The notes under the pieces are model-generated. The model searched no databases, was not told the origin of the DNA, and saw only the letters and a list, made by a program, of their open reading frames with translations. A stretch of DNA of 64,000 nucleotides from positions 16,901,619 through 16,965,618 of the forward strand of contig OZ023182.1 in assembly GCA_963995505.1 (NCBI GenBank), written 5' to 3'. This stretch comes from Hypericum androsaemum (lineage: Eukaryota; Streptophyta; Magnoliopsida; Malpighiales; Hypericaceae). Below, in pieces: positions 33,942 through 45,700 of this stretch (the first letter of the stretch is position 1; the number at the start of each line of letters is the position of its first letter). The translations under genes and the position numbers were made by a program.

Positions 33942-36900
33942 TAGACTTGACCACGGTTCGAATTTGAACAAATTCGAATCGAATTTATTCGAATTCGAAT
34001 TTATCAAAACATTAAACCATATTCAATTCTTCAAAAGACGAATCAAATACGAATTATGAATTTTTGAATTAGAATCGAATTAGAATCGAATTCGAATTAA
34101 TTCTATAATTTTAATACTTAATTAAAAAATTCTAAAATCACTAATTTTTTTGGATATTTTGAATATTTTTGTAATATTTTCGAAAAAGTTTAAAAACATT
34201 TGATATTTTTTGAAAAATTCAAAAACTTTGATTTTTGCTTCAAATATTAAAAAAAATTAGGAATTAGTGTTTAACATTTTTTGGGAAAAAGAAATAAACT
34301 AAAGATTGGGCTTGCACTTAATGTACCAAATTAAGTTGCCTACGTATCCTTAGCTCCAAAGGAATCAAAGCCCACGTAGTTCTCTTACCTTTATGGAGCT
34401 AACTCACCTAGTCGCATGTGTTTGTGCTTTTACCGGTTGTGGCATCATCGATGTCGTATAGTTGGTCAGGATTTTCCCAGACCAATTCTTATTATCGTCT
34501 TTCCGCCTTGGTCCAATCGGCGACCAATGCTTGTGCCTCCAAAGATTGCGGTGTCATTGAGTATCGGTGTTCATTCAAAATATTATCTCCTGCACTAAAT
34601 GCTTGTTCCACGGCAACTGTCGAAATCGGACAAGCAAGCAATTCTTTTGCAACAATTGACATAACCGGAAATTGTTCTACATGGTTGTTCCACCATTCTA
34701 ATAAAGCAAAACTAGAAAGTTTGACAAATGGAATATCAAATTGTGTGTTAAGATATAAATCAAATTCCGAATTGGTTAAACTTATTCCTCGGGGTCTTTT
34801 TTATTTTTTCATTAATAATCTTTCCGTAAAACTTAATTTTTCACCTTGTGAGGGAGAGGGAGTTGGTTCATTAGATGTAGAAGCATTATTCCTAATACTA
34901 TATTCACTCATTAAATCCAAAATATCTTTTGTTACATTGTTTGTAATTATTACAACATGATCTTCTAGATTAGCAACTTGCAAAAAAAATTCCAAATTTG
35001 TGTAATACGCATATAATAAATTTTGTAAACCATCAATTTTAATGTTCGGCATAAAAATGGTTGCAATTAAATTAAGTTGGGGAATCTTCTTGAAATACTT
35101 TAACCATTTGTTAGCCATTTCCGAAACGCATGATGACAATGCAAAATCTTGATAAGCGCTAAATATTGTCTCCGATATATTACAACATTCCAAAAATAGT
35201 AAATGAGATGTAGGATAATAAACACCCGATAAAAGATGTGTAGCATAATTAAAATATTCTAAAAGCTTATTTAGTTTTTCTACATGGTCCCAATGGTGAG
35301 GTTGTAACATAATATTATTAGTTTGATCATTAGATACAAAAAAATTACATAGAAGTTCTTTGTATGGAAGAGCTTCTTTTAACAATTCATAAGTCGAATT
35401 CCTACGATGTTGAACATCTTGTGGAAAACATTTTGGTTTCATGTTGTTTAATTTGCAAAAAAATTTCCAATCTTTTAGCAATTTGGGGCGAGCCCATAAT
35501 AAATTAAGTGCTTGTTTAATTGGTCCTAATGTAGAGTCTAAAGCTTTAATTCTATCTTGGGTACAAAGATTAAATATATGACATGCACATCTAATATGAA
35601 AAAAAATTTCTCCGAATCGTGTACAAAGAATTTCTAAATCTTTAACCATAAAATTATTAGAACTTGCATTATCTAGAGAAATTAAAAATATTTTTTGAAC
35701 TAGATTATATTCTTGTAAACTAGTATGCAATATTTTATAACAATTATTCCCACTATGACTATCATCAAAAACTCTATATGCAATTATTCTTTTTTGTATA
35801 TTCTATTTATTATCAATCCAATGACATGTAACACCAAAATATGAATGTGTTTGCCAATGATCACTCCATATATCACAACATATAGAAACTCGACCATCAA
35901 AATCAAAGAAAAAAGTTTGTAATTTTTCTTTATTTTTCTTGTATAAATCTTTTACATATCGTGTTAATGTACTTCGTGGAACTTTTTTTGCACTAGGATT
36001 TAAAGCATTTTGACAATAAGTTGTAAAATTAAGTTTTTCACCAAAACTAAAAGATAAATGTTCGGTAGCAACTAATTTAGCTAATTTCTCTCTATTATTT
36101 TGATCGGTGTAATGAAATAAAATATTAGGTGTAGTAGATAATTGAGTTTGTGATTTTTCAAAACCAACTTCGTGTGGATGTTTAGTATTCAAATGAATAG
36201 TATAAGTACCATATCCATTCCCGGTTTTGAATTCATATTGTTTACCACAATAATTACATGTAATTTTGAAGATACCTTTTTCTTCGGTAAAAATTTTTGT
36301 GAAATGCTTAGTAAAAAATAATGAATGTGATCTTTTTACCTTTTGTGGATTGTTGAATATTGAATCAACACTTTTCCGTTGAGCTTCATCATGGACGTTC
36401 ATCATTTCTTCCGGAATAGGATAAGTAGAAATCGGTGGAAAATCTGATTCAATAGAATCGTGATGTTCCACACGTTTTTCCTTACCCTTATTTGCTCTAC
36501 TTGATGACATAATTATATAGTAATATGAGTAATTATATGAGAAATATGACTAATATATCTAATTAGTAAACTTGAGGAAGAATTTATATCGCTCAAATTT
36601 TTAATAAGAGAAGTAGAGAATTGAAATTGAAATGTGTAAAATTTGAAGAATAAGAGGTGATATTTATAGAGTTTGAAAGAAATTATGAATTTATAAAAAA
36701 AATTAAAAGTACAAACAGTAAAAAAAAGGGTAACCTGGGGATTAAAACGGTAACAAAAAAACTGTAAGAAAAAAATGATAATTTGCCCCTGACGCTGATG
36801 CAAGCGCTGACGTCAGCGAAATTCAAACTCCCGTCCGCGCACCCCTCCCCCCTTTTTTGAATTCTTTACGAATTCGAATCGAATTCGATACGAATTTAAC

Positions 36901-37080
36901 TCGAATCGAATTCTCGAAACGAATTCGAATTGAATTCGCCGGTTTGACGAATTACAAAAAACTTGAACCGTATTCAATTCTTATCATGACGAATTCGAAT
37001 AAAAGTTTTTGACGAATCGAATCGAATTTTTCACGAATCGAATCGAATCACGAATCAGATTCAATTCATGGCCAGGTCTA
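33942..37080 (-). mobile_element. hAT transposon (3.1 kb) in the Copia 3' LTR
   Basis: Ends tagacttgaccacgg and, in reverse complement, tagacctggccatg. Flanked by an 8-bp duplication ggcagtag/ggtagtag (33934-33941, 37081-37088; one mismatch) located where the 5' LTR has a continuous ggc/gcagtagccaggc site. Subterminal regions are rich in cgaattcgaatcgaat motifs, probable transposase-binding repeats. It encodes a BED-finger hAT transposase on the minus strand. Confidence 0.9.
34492..36510 (-). pseudogene. hAT transposase with BED zinc finger, two in-frame stops
   Basis: One frame of 673 codons from MSSSRANKGKEKRVEHH (36510) to a stop at 34492-34494, broken only by TAG at 35805-35803 and TAA at 34803-34801. 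Domains: BED finger CNYCGKQYEFKTGNG with HLNTKH at about residues 80-105; the hAT start of the catalytic fold CCDIWSDHWQTHSYFGVTCH about 212-231; and the C-terminal dimerisation domain with LLEWWNNHVEQFPVMSIVAK and STVAVEQAFSAGDNILNEHR. With only two point stops it is a recently silenced copy. Intact relatives may drive shorter members such as the one at 43420-45825. Confidence 0.88.
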
Positions 37081-37781
37081 GGTAGTAGCCAGGCAAATCT
37101 GACAGGGCACGACCAAAGCCAGAACTGAATGGCGAAGTGATGCGAAGGAGCAACAGGCGCCCCTTCAGGCCTACAGGCAGGCCTGAGATGCCTCTTCGAA
37201 AAGGTTGGAGCCCCTTCAAAGTTGCCAGGCAGCCTTTCGGAAATGCATGCCTCCTCTCCCCTGCAGCCTATAAATAGGCATCCCCCGCATTTGCATTGAT
37301 ACCAACAACAAGTGCATAAGCATTTATTAGCATTGTAGTTCTCTCCACTCACTCTCTCTCTCTCAAGAAAGTTTCGAGTATCCAGCGGTTCGTCGAAGCT
37401 TCGAGAATCGTTGTGCTATGATCTTGGAAGCAACTAGTCGTTGTATCTTGGGGACGATTGCCATAGCCCGTAAGCACTGAATACAGTGCAATCTTGTCTT
37501 ATGGAGAAAGAGTCAAATGCTTGCCTCGACTAAGATCCTAATCAAGTACACCACCTCTGATAAACAACACGTGTTATAATGGAATCTCTCTTGGCTTGGA
37601 CACCCCCGGACGTAGATCATTGAGGATCGAATGGGGTAAACAAATTTTTGTGTCCCTCCTTTTGTGCTTGCTCGTGCTTGTGTTGTCTGTTGCGTTGTGT
37701 GGGTCCACGGGAAGTGAGTAATTTCCTAACAGTTCGGACCCCATATAGAGGCATAAGCAATGAGAAGATGAATATTATTTT

Positions 37782-39130
37782 GGGAAAAGTTCATTTTAGT
37801 ACCCTGTGATATTGCCAAAAATTATTTTAGTACCCTCTGATAAAAAACCCATCAATCGAGTCAAACCTCACCCAATTTACATCACTTTGGTCCACGGGTA
37901 GCTGCCCAGAACAGTCTGTTCTAAACGACACTGTTTTGTGTGTGACGTGGCGAGCCACGTCGGATTTTCTAGCTTACTAGTAAACACGACGTGGCAAGAT
38001 GGCAAATACCAAAATAATCACTAATTTATTTATAATATTAAAAAAAACCATTGTCTCCTTCCCTTTCCTCCTCCCTCCCCCTCTCTCTCTCTCTCTCTCC
38101 CCCTCCCCCATTTCCCCCAAGCCAACAACTTAAATTACAATGAACCAACCATTTCCCCTAGTCTAATTTAGCAATGAACCAACCAAAAACCCTAAAAAAT
38201 CCAACTCCCACATGGAGCCGGGATACTTGAAGGAGAGGGACGAAGTGGAGGAAGAAATAGACAACCTCGACGCCTGGCCCTTCGCTTTCCTCGACGGCGA
38301 CGAAATCGATGGTGGCCTTTTAATAATTAATTTGACATCGCTTTCGAGAACAGTTCCGGCGAGCTGACGACGTCAACGGCAATGACGTATTATCGTGGGA
38401 GACGAGGCCGAAGATGGAGGAGACTACCTACCGACCACGAGTCTGTTACTGGCGGGAGTGATGATGTCGCCGGTGAGTTCATCTCCTCGATGGCAGGAGG
38501 ACTCTCTCCTTGCAGCGTTGGGATTTAGGGCAAAAGCCGCCCGATCGCCACTGCTGCTCCTGCTCTGCTCGCCGACGTATCCGTTGGAGACGAGTTTTTG
38601 GGAGAGACGGCATCGTCCCGACGAGTCTGCAGCAGCTAGTCGGGGGAAGGGGCGTGCGTTTCTTGGGCATTTTATGTATTATATATAGAAGTTGGGGTTG
38701 AGGTGGGGTTGGGGAAGGAGAGACGAAGTGGAGGAAATAAAGGCATTTTATGTATTATTTATAGAATTGTGAAATAATAACCAAAGTTCATGGTGGCACA
38801 GCGGTAGGACTCAGACCTCGAAGGTCAGAGGTTCGAAACTTGGTTCTGGTATAAAATTGTGGTTTTTTGTGAATAATTATAAGTAAATTTGTGATTATTT
38901 TGATATTTATCTTCTTGCCACCTCAAGTGTACATGTATCAGTGAAAATCTGACGTGGCTCGCCACGTCACATACAAAACGGTGTCGTTTGGAACGGACTG
39001 TTTCGGGCAGCTGCCCGTGGACCAAAGTGATGTAAATTGGGTGAGGCTTGACTTGATTGATAGATTTTTTATCACATGGTACTAAAGTGATTTTTGACGA
39101 TATTACAGGATACTAAAATAGACTTTTCCC
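37782..39130. mobile_element. MULE with ~200-bp inverted ends (Pack-MULE candidate)
   Basis: Inverted repeats start gggaaaagttcattttagta and gggaaaagtctattttagta (right, reverse complement) and continue for about 200 bp, including cccaatttacatcactttgg in both arms. A duplication atattatttt flanks both sides (37772-37781, 39131-39140), 9-10 bp as in Mutator-like elements. There is no transposase. The interior (38210-38700) is GC-rich with a frame starting MEPGYLKERDEVEEEIDNLD (38213), suggesting captured host exon sequence of a family I do not recognise. A (CT)n run lies at about 38077-38100. Confidence 0.85.
38793..38840 (+). other. tRNA-like pol III box pair
   Basis: tggcacagcgg (38794-38804) fits an A box and ggttcgaaact (38830-38840) a B box except for the last base. 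The intervening gacctcgaaggtc forms a stem. The T and acceptor stems do not pair well, so this is a tRNA relic or SINE head, not a functional tRNA. Confidence 0.35.
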
Positions 39131-39557
39131 ATATTATTTTGATAAAGGAGTGATTTTGTTGCATTTTTCTTTAACTTATCAAGCGAATCTTTACTGTTTG
39201 TGGCATCTTCAACATATCGATATACTTTATTTCAACTTGATCAGCAGGTCGCGGACTTCATAAAAAAGTTCGTATTTTGTTGTAAACATTGAGTCGAGAT
39301 CTTTCATCACGAACTGATGACCAAGTTATCGCCCAAGATTTTGAAAAAAATGAGGCATGGTTGCGGCACTTGGCTAACAGGTTGACTAACTAACCATTTT
39401 TAAAAATATTATAAGTTGTAATTTTGGTAGTTTTTACAAAAAAAAATCAGTAGAGGCTAGTGGAATTGGAATGGTAAATTTGTCCGCATATTTTGTCTAA
39501 CCCATCTGTTAAATTGTTTTTGCGTCTGGAGTTTTTGTTTAACCCATCTCTCGCTAC

Positions 39558-39565
39558 TATAAATA
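39558..39565 (+). promoter_or_regulatory. TATA box of the DMR6-like oxygenase gene
   Basis: tataaata lies about 150 bp upstream of the start codon at 39715, with no competing ATG in a long frame between. Position and sequence fit a plant core promoter. Confidence 0.65.
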
Positions 39566-39714
39566 CGTAGCCGAGGAAGGAACCAAATCTCATCTTCCAG
39601 GAAAGTGCTTCAGTTTAGCCAAAACACAGAGAGAGTTGAACTCATAGAAATCTCGAAAGACCCAGAAGTCCTTTTCAACTAAGAATATGAATTGGAATTG
39701 ATTTCTTCAATGCC

Positions 39715-42700
39715 ATGGACACTAAAGTCATTTCCACCGGCGTCCGTTACTCGAATTTGCCGGAAAGTTATGTCCGTCCGGAGTCGGAACGCCCTCGTCT
39801 GTCCGAAGTCCTAACGTGCGAGGACGTTCCGGTGATCGACCTGGAACTAGAGGATAAAGCCAAACTTGTCCAACAGATTGCAGACGCCTGCAAAAATTTT
39901 GGGTTTTTCCAGGTGGAAGTCTTTCTTATTCTCCTTCCTCTGAATCTTATTACATTTCCCTATACATCAATCTTATATTCAAGTTACCGACCAAAAAATC
40001 TCGAACTAAAGTTACCAAAATAACTGGTCCAATTTATAAGGGACTTGAATATGCTTAAACAAGTCTTGAATATACACCTTACAAAATTATTCCAAATAAA
40101 GTTTGCTCGAACTTAAATATCAAAGTTTTTTTTTTTGGAAATATCAAAATTTACTTATGATGCAGGTGATAAATCATGGGATATATACTGAAGCGGTGGA
40201 GAAAATGTTTGTGGTGGCAAATGAATTCTTCAGGCTGCCGGTGGAGGAGAAGCTGAAGCTGTACTCGGACGACCCGGCGAAGACAATGAGGCTGTCCACA
40301 AGTTTTAATGTGAATAAAGAAAAGGTGCATAATTGGAGAGACTATTTAAGGCTCCACTGTTACCCTCTTGACAAATATGTCCCCGAGTGGCCTTCCAACC
40401 CTCCTTCCTTCAAGTAAGTACATCCCCTTTGTTTCACTTCCTCTCTGATGAATCCTATTTAATATTATTCTTCTAAAAACTTTAAATTCAAGTCTATCAT
40501 TAATCGAATTCTTATTTCTCCCCCTCTCTCCGTCTATATATGATTTATTTATATCTTAATTACCTAAATCTAAGCCGTGACACCGACTAACATGCACGGG
40601 TGGTGTCCAGTACCGGACACGTCTTTGTCTGTTACTTAGTTTCGTCATCTTTTTTTTTGTGAGATAAAAGTTTCGTCAACCTTTAACATATGGTATAGCA
40701 TTAATTTGAGTAAAATAAATTAGAATTATTTATGATCAATTTTATTTTCGTGAAATTGGCAAATTCTTGGGTAGTTTCTAACGTTTTGCTTGTTGGTTAG
40801 GCTATGGAATATTACCTCCCAATCTATGCAGTTCCGTTCACGTGTAAAATTCATTAGTATAGTTGAGGGTTGACCCAAAAAAAATATTAATGAAAGAACC
40901 AAAAGCTACACCATAATATTCTCATACGTACACGGAGAGCACGGGAAAAATATAAAAGGTACAATAAAGGAGGAGCACAACCAACAACTACCTCTGTTTA
41001 AAAAAAAAACCAACAACTATCGTCTAACTTGGGAAAAACTTGTTCTAAAAAATTTCAAGTTTGAATTCTTGAAATATAATAATGTATAGAAAATATTTTG
41101 CTATTTCTTAAAAGTTTTATTTATGTCGAATTTGAATTATTCAAATACCTAATATAAACAAAAAGAAAAGGGACCCACAATAAAACACCTGATATAGTGT
41201 CAAAGAAAGATCTGACGGACTGAAAGTACATGTTATTTTTTAGTAGTACAATGAGAGAACTGACAAATTTTGTTTAAAGAAAACATTTTCCTTGGTGTCT
41301 CTAGTACATTTAGATTCCCGTCCATGTACTTTGGTGTCTTGAGTGCACACTATGATTAGGCCTAGCTACGTTAGAGCGAAACATAGGTTTCAGATTATAA
41401 AGAAAAAAAATCCGAATTATCTATTTTACCTTTTTATTAACGAACCAACATGAGTTTGTTCAAGTAGATCTAAGATGGAATTTTTTAAAATTTTTATAAA
41501 AATTTAACAACTTCACCTCTTCGTTAAAAGATAGAAATTTGTGGAATCATCAAAGGATGTCACCCTTGGTTCATGAATTAGAAGGACTTTTCAATATTCA
41601 CTCGAAGTCATTGTATTTTATACATCCAAATTTGGGAGGTTTCAACCTCATACTATTTTACCCTCTAAAAAAAAACTCATACTATTTTATAAAGCTCTTT
41701 TTAAAGAATTGGATAACATGCGATTTTTTACGGTGGATTGATTACGTAAGCACGATGACGTCACGTTAGGAAGGACCACGCTTAGACAGAGATCAAAATT
41801 TCGTTTCGATTTTGCCAAACTGAAAAGCGGTCACGTGGAGAAACGAGCAATAAACGGGCAACAGTGTCCGGTTCCACGAAACGGACGAATCTCTGGCCTT
41901 TTGTTGCAGACATACGTCGCGAAAATTGTGCAACCCATGTGCTTCGCCTTGGGAACAGCGTAACACATTTCTTTCAAAAAAACTAGGGGTTATTATTGTT
42001 AAATAGTTATTTGAATAATTTTGTTATTTTTTTAATGTTTTATCCGATTTAAATTTGTATTAGTAGCTTATTAGATATTAGATAGTATAAAAACTATTTA
42101 CCTTGCATCCCAGTTTAATAGGATTTTTTGAAATCATTATTTTTTTTTGACAACTAGTTCAATTGAAAAATAAAACTTTGATATTTATATAAAAAGCTAT
42201 TTGAATAAAACTTCGAGTGAAGCCACACCTATTTCCATTTGGATTAAACGTCATCGTTGATGCACTATCTTACGTCATTCCGGTTAACCATTGACGAGGC
42301 CAACGCGTTTCTTATTAAAATAAACGTCCTTAAAAAGAACAAAGTGTAGAAAGGAGGACATTTGGGAGTCAATTTGGTGTCTAATGCTCTCCCTTGTCCA
42401 CCGATGGTTGGAGAGAGGAAAGTCATCCTTTTCCGCGTGACGAAGTCAATGCGATTGAAATAATGTGCTCCTACGAATAATAGTTGGTTGCACCGATAAA
42501 AAACTATAATTTTTTATTAGAAAATTTTATTTTTAGATTTTACGAGACATTTTCTGGATTCTAAAACCCAAAGATTAAAAAAAAATTCAGTAATTGAATT
42601 CCTGATCTCTCGTAATCAGTCTGCTGATAAGCTGTTTTGTTCGTTTTCTATGATGGAGATTGGTTTCGCCAGATACTTCTAGCAAAGCATTTCTTAATCT

Positions 42701-45700
42701 ATAACCAACTATTTTTGGTAATTTCGTCGAAAGTGAGTCGTGGTCGGACTTCAAATAAATAATCAGTAGCAGATGTATCATTTATAGTTATTTAACTTCC
42801 CGATCACACCATGATATATATATATATATATTAGAATTATATTGTTCTTGGTGACATGTGCTGGAAATTTCCTCTCCCTGCAGTTTATTCCAAAATTCTT
42901 GTTCTATATCACTCACTTAAACTGGGGTATTAGTTATTATCAGTATTTTAAAAAAAATAAAGTTCGATCGGTCAGGTCGCGATCCAACATCTTGAGGTCA
43001 AGTTAACCTCAAAATTCAGAAAGCAAGCCAATCAACTCATTTGGACGGGCGGTTTAAGATCAAACTTAAAATAATTAATTTTGTCATTATGTTATTATTA
43101 TCTGATTTTTTAATATTAAATATAACTAATAATAAAATTATTTAAAAAACCTACGGTTGGACCATTAATAGAATTAGGTCATATATTTTATTTATCTAAG
43201 GCAAATGTCTTTGTATTGAAGAGGTCTTCCTTTCTAGATGGATCGTTTCAAAAAAAAATTCCTTTCTAGATGGATCAGTGTGACATTGATTCGAATGGAT
43301 CCGTCCTTATCTTTTGCTGCCGACCAAATTCAAGTCCCTGTCTGCCACCGGTGATGTTATATACGTTTATGGCCTTCAATGCAATTTGAATAACATTTTC
43401 AATACTCGCAACTACCGCGTACCCCCACATACAACTCGAATTCGAACGAATTTGAATTGAATTGGTTAGAATTCAAATTTATCAAAACCCTAAACCGTAT
43501 TTGTCCTTGGACGAATCGAATACGAATTATGAATCTCAGAATTCGAGTCGAATTTGAATTAGTTATATAAAATTTTAATTTTAAAAAAAATTCAAAATAT
43601 TTCAAATTGATGAAAAATTCCAATATTTTTGTTTTTTTAACGTTAAAAATTTTTTTTTTTTGAAAAAATTCATACTTTTTGAATTTTTTGAAAATTTTCA
43701 AAATTAGGGGTTAGGATTAGTGTTAGTGTTTAAAGGTTAGGGTTAGTATTATGGTTTAAAGTTAGTGTTAGGGTTAGTGTTAATGTTAGGATTTAGGATT
43801 AGAGTTAGTGTAGTATATAGGGTTAGGGTTAGGATTAGGACTAAAGTTAGGGTTAGGGTTAGTGTTAATGTTAGGGTTAGGATTTATGTAGACTCCAAGT
43901 AAATACAGTCTATAAATATGTTTAAGTTTATATCTATACAACGACTTTTTTTGTGACCACTTCTTATATGCATATGAGTATGCTTGCTTTTGCCTCCATA
44001 ATCGATAAGAACTTATAATGTTTCTAAAAAGAAGATAACAGTTTATAATGGCTGGAAACCAAAAACATCCAATCGTGCGTTCACTGTCTTGTTTTGTGGA
44101 AAGCCAAACGAACCAATCATCCATAGACAAACTAGGACAAATGACGTGGCTGGACCTATAAGATATAGGGTCAACCAATTATGTTTGTTAGATATGGAAC
44201 ATTTTCTGTACTCCTGTCAAATAAATTGGTATTTTAGTACCCTGTGGCTACCCGTCCAAAGCCGCCCGAAACGACGTCGTTTGGAAACGACGTGAAAGAC
44301 ACGTGGTGAACGACTTTCTTAAATTAAAACTGACGTGGACTATGATTAATTACTGATGCATTCTCTAATCACCATTCCTCCTCCCCTCTCTCACCTCTCT
44401 CCTTCTTCTTCCTCCTCCTCCCCTCTCTCACCTCTCTCCTTCCTCCATTAATCGCCGACCCAGCCTCTATCGTCTTAAAATCCCCTATTGTCTCCTACCA
44501 TTAACACCAGCGTATTCGACGGTGTACGCCACCAGGACGGGAGGGGAAGTCGGAGGAGAGGTGGGAGAAGAGCTGGTCCATGTGCTTGGACGGGTCGCTC
44601 CACGCCGCACAAAAGTGGATGACGGCCGCCGCGTGGAGGGACCCATCTAAGAGGGAGTCCAGCTCCGCCTTCAACTTCACCTCCTTCACCGTCCGATTGG
44701 GGATTGGGGCTATGCCGTCTTCCACAGCAGCGGGATCGTCTAGGGCTGTGATAGGTTTGGTTGGGGCTACGCTGTCTTCTATGGCAGCGGCATCATCTTC
44801 GTCCAGAAGGGTTCTCTCTCTTCATTCTTACTACCGGTCAGAGCTGAAGCTTGGTCGATGTCTCTTGGTGGCCGGCGTCATTTTTTAGTTTGGTGGAACA
44901 CCGGAGAAGATCAATGAACAATGGTGAAATGAGTCGATGGTGATGATGGCCGATTGGAAATGTTGAGGTTGCCGATTGAAGATGTTGAGGTTATCAATTG
45001 GAGGTGTTGAGGGCGGACCGTCGAGGTTGTCGATTGGAGGTGTTGAGGGCATTTCCTGGGATTTTTGCCTAAGACACCACTGGTGAAGATGAAGGAGGAG
45101 GGAGAGAATGAGGAGGAGAGAGAGATGGTTAATTAATATATAAGTGGGATATTTTTTGAAAAAAACTAAAATAATTTGGTAATAATTAGGTAATTTACCA
45201 TTGTACACGTCGGCTTTAACTTAAGCCATTCTATTGTCACGTATCTTCCACGTCGTCTCAAAACGACGTCGTTTTGGGCGGGTTTGGACGGGTAGCTGCC
45301 CTGGACGTGCCCGGATAATTGGTGGTCAACTACAAGGTATTAAAATACCAATTTAAAACCACATGGTACTACAGGCAAAATGGGTTAAACTATATGGTAC
45401 TAAAATAAACTTATTCTAATAAACTAATCATTAAGAATAGTCTCCCAAAAAAAATCATCAAGAATAGCCTATCTAAACTGGTGACGAGACGGGAGGGGAT
45501 GGATGGACTCGGTGCGGCAAGCGAGGGATGCAGCAGCCGAGGTGTGTCAGATACTAAAATTCAGATTTTCTCCTCCAGTTTTGTGCCCCTTTCAAATCAG
45601 TCCACAATATTACCTTTTGTTATTTTTTACATAATTCGCCGGTTCAACTGGCGAATCGAAATCGAATTGAATTTGCCGATTTGAAGAATTAAAAACATCT

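Larger units (their letters stand above)
22661..37569 (+). mobile_element. Copia retrotransposon carrying nested Gypsy and hAT insertions
   Basis: LTRs 22661-23792 and 33527-37569 share sequence from the start (ttggaataaat) to the end (aaacaaca), and the element is flanked by the exact 5-bp duplication cgtgt (22656-22660, 37570-37574). The internal region has gag, a degenerate zinc knuckle, protease and integrase, in the Copia order. RT and RNase H are missing between about 33140 and 33526, so it is a deletion derivative. A CRM-like Gypsy element splits gag, and a hAT transposon splits the 3' LTR. The true Copia-derived length is about 5 kb. Confidence 0.9.
33527..37569 (+). repeat. Copia 3' LTR, split by a hAT transposon
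   Basis: Begins tgttggaataaatgc and ends aacaaca. The hAT element 33942-37080 separates 33527-33941 from 37081-37569; flanking LTR sequence matches the 5' LTR on both sides. Confidence 0.88.
22311..37731 (+). mobile_element. Older LTR, interrupted by the nested Copia element
   Basis: Left part 22311-22660 begins tgacaggaa and contains a TATA-like gactataaatatcc (about 22509) followed by a transcript-leader-like stretch. The right part 37570-37731 ends atttcctaaca, so the outer ends are near-inverted (TGacAGGAA versus TGttAGGAA). The Copia element with its cgtgt duplication sits exactly between the two. No gag-pol and no matching flanking duplication were found, so a solo LTR is the simplest reading. 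Confidence 0.4.

Noticed and set aside
34418..34960. 180-residue plus-strand frame
   Set aside because: Antisense shadow of the hAT transposase dimerisation domain and tail.
38479..38701. Small Arg-rich proteins on both strands in the MULE interior
   Set aside because: Overlapping frames in GC-rich DNA; no family match and no splice or start support.
43703..43876. Fused telomere or chromosome end
   Set aside because: Repeats are impure, of the wrong unit length for plants, and contained within a transposon with homologous flanks in a relative.
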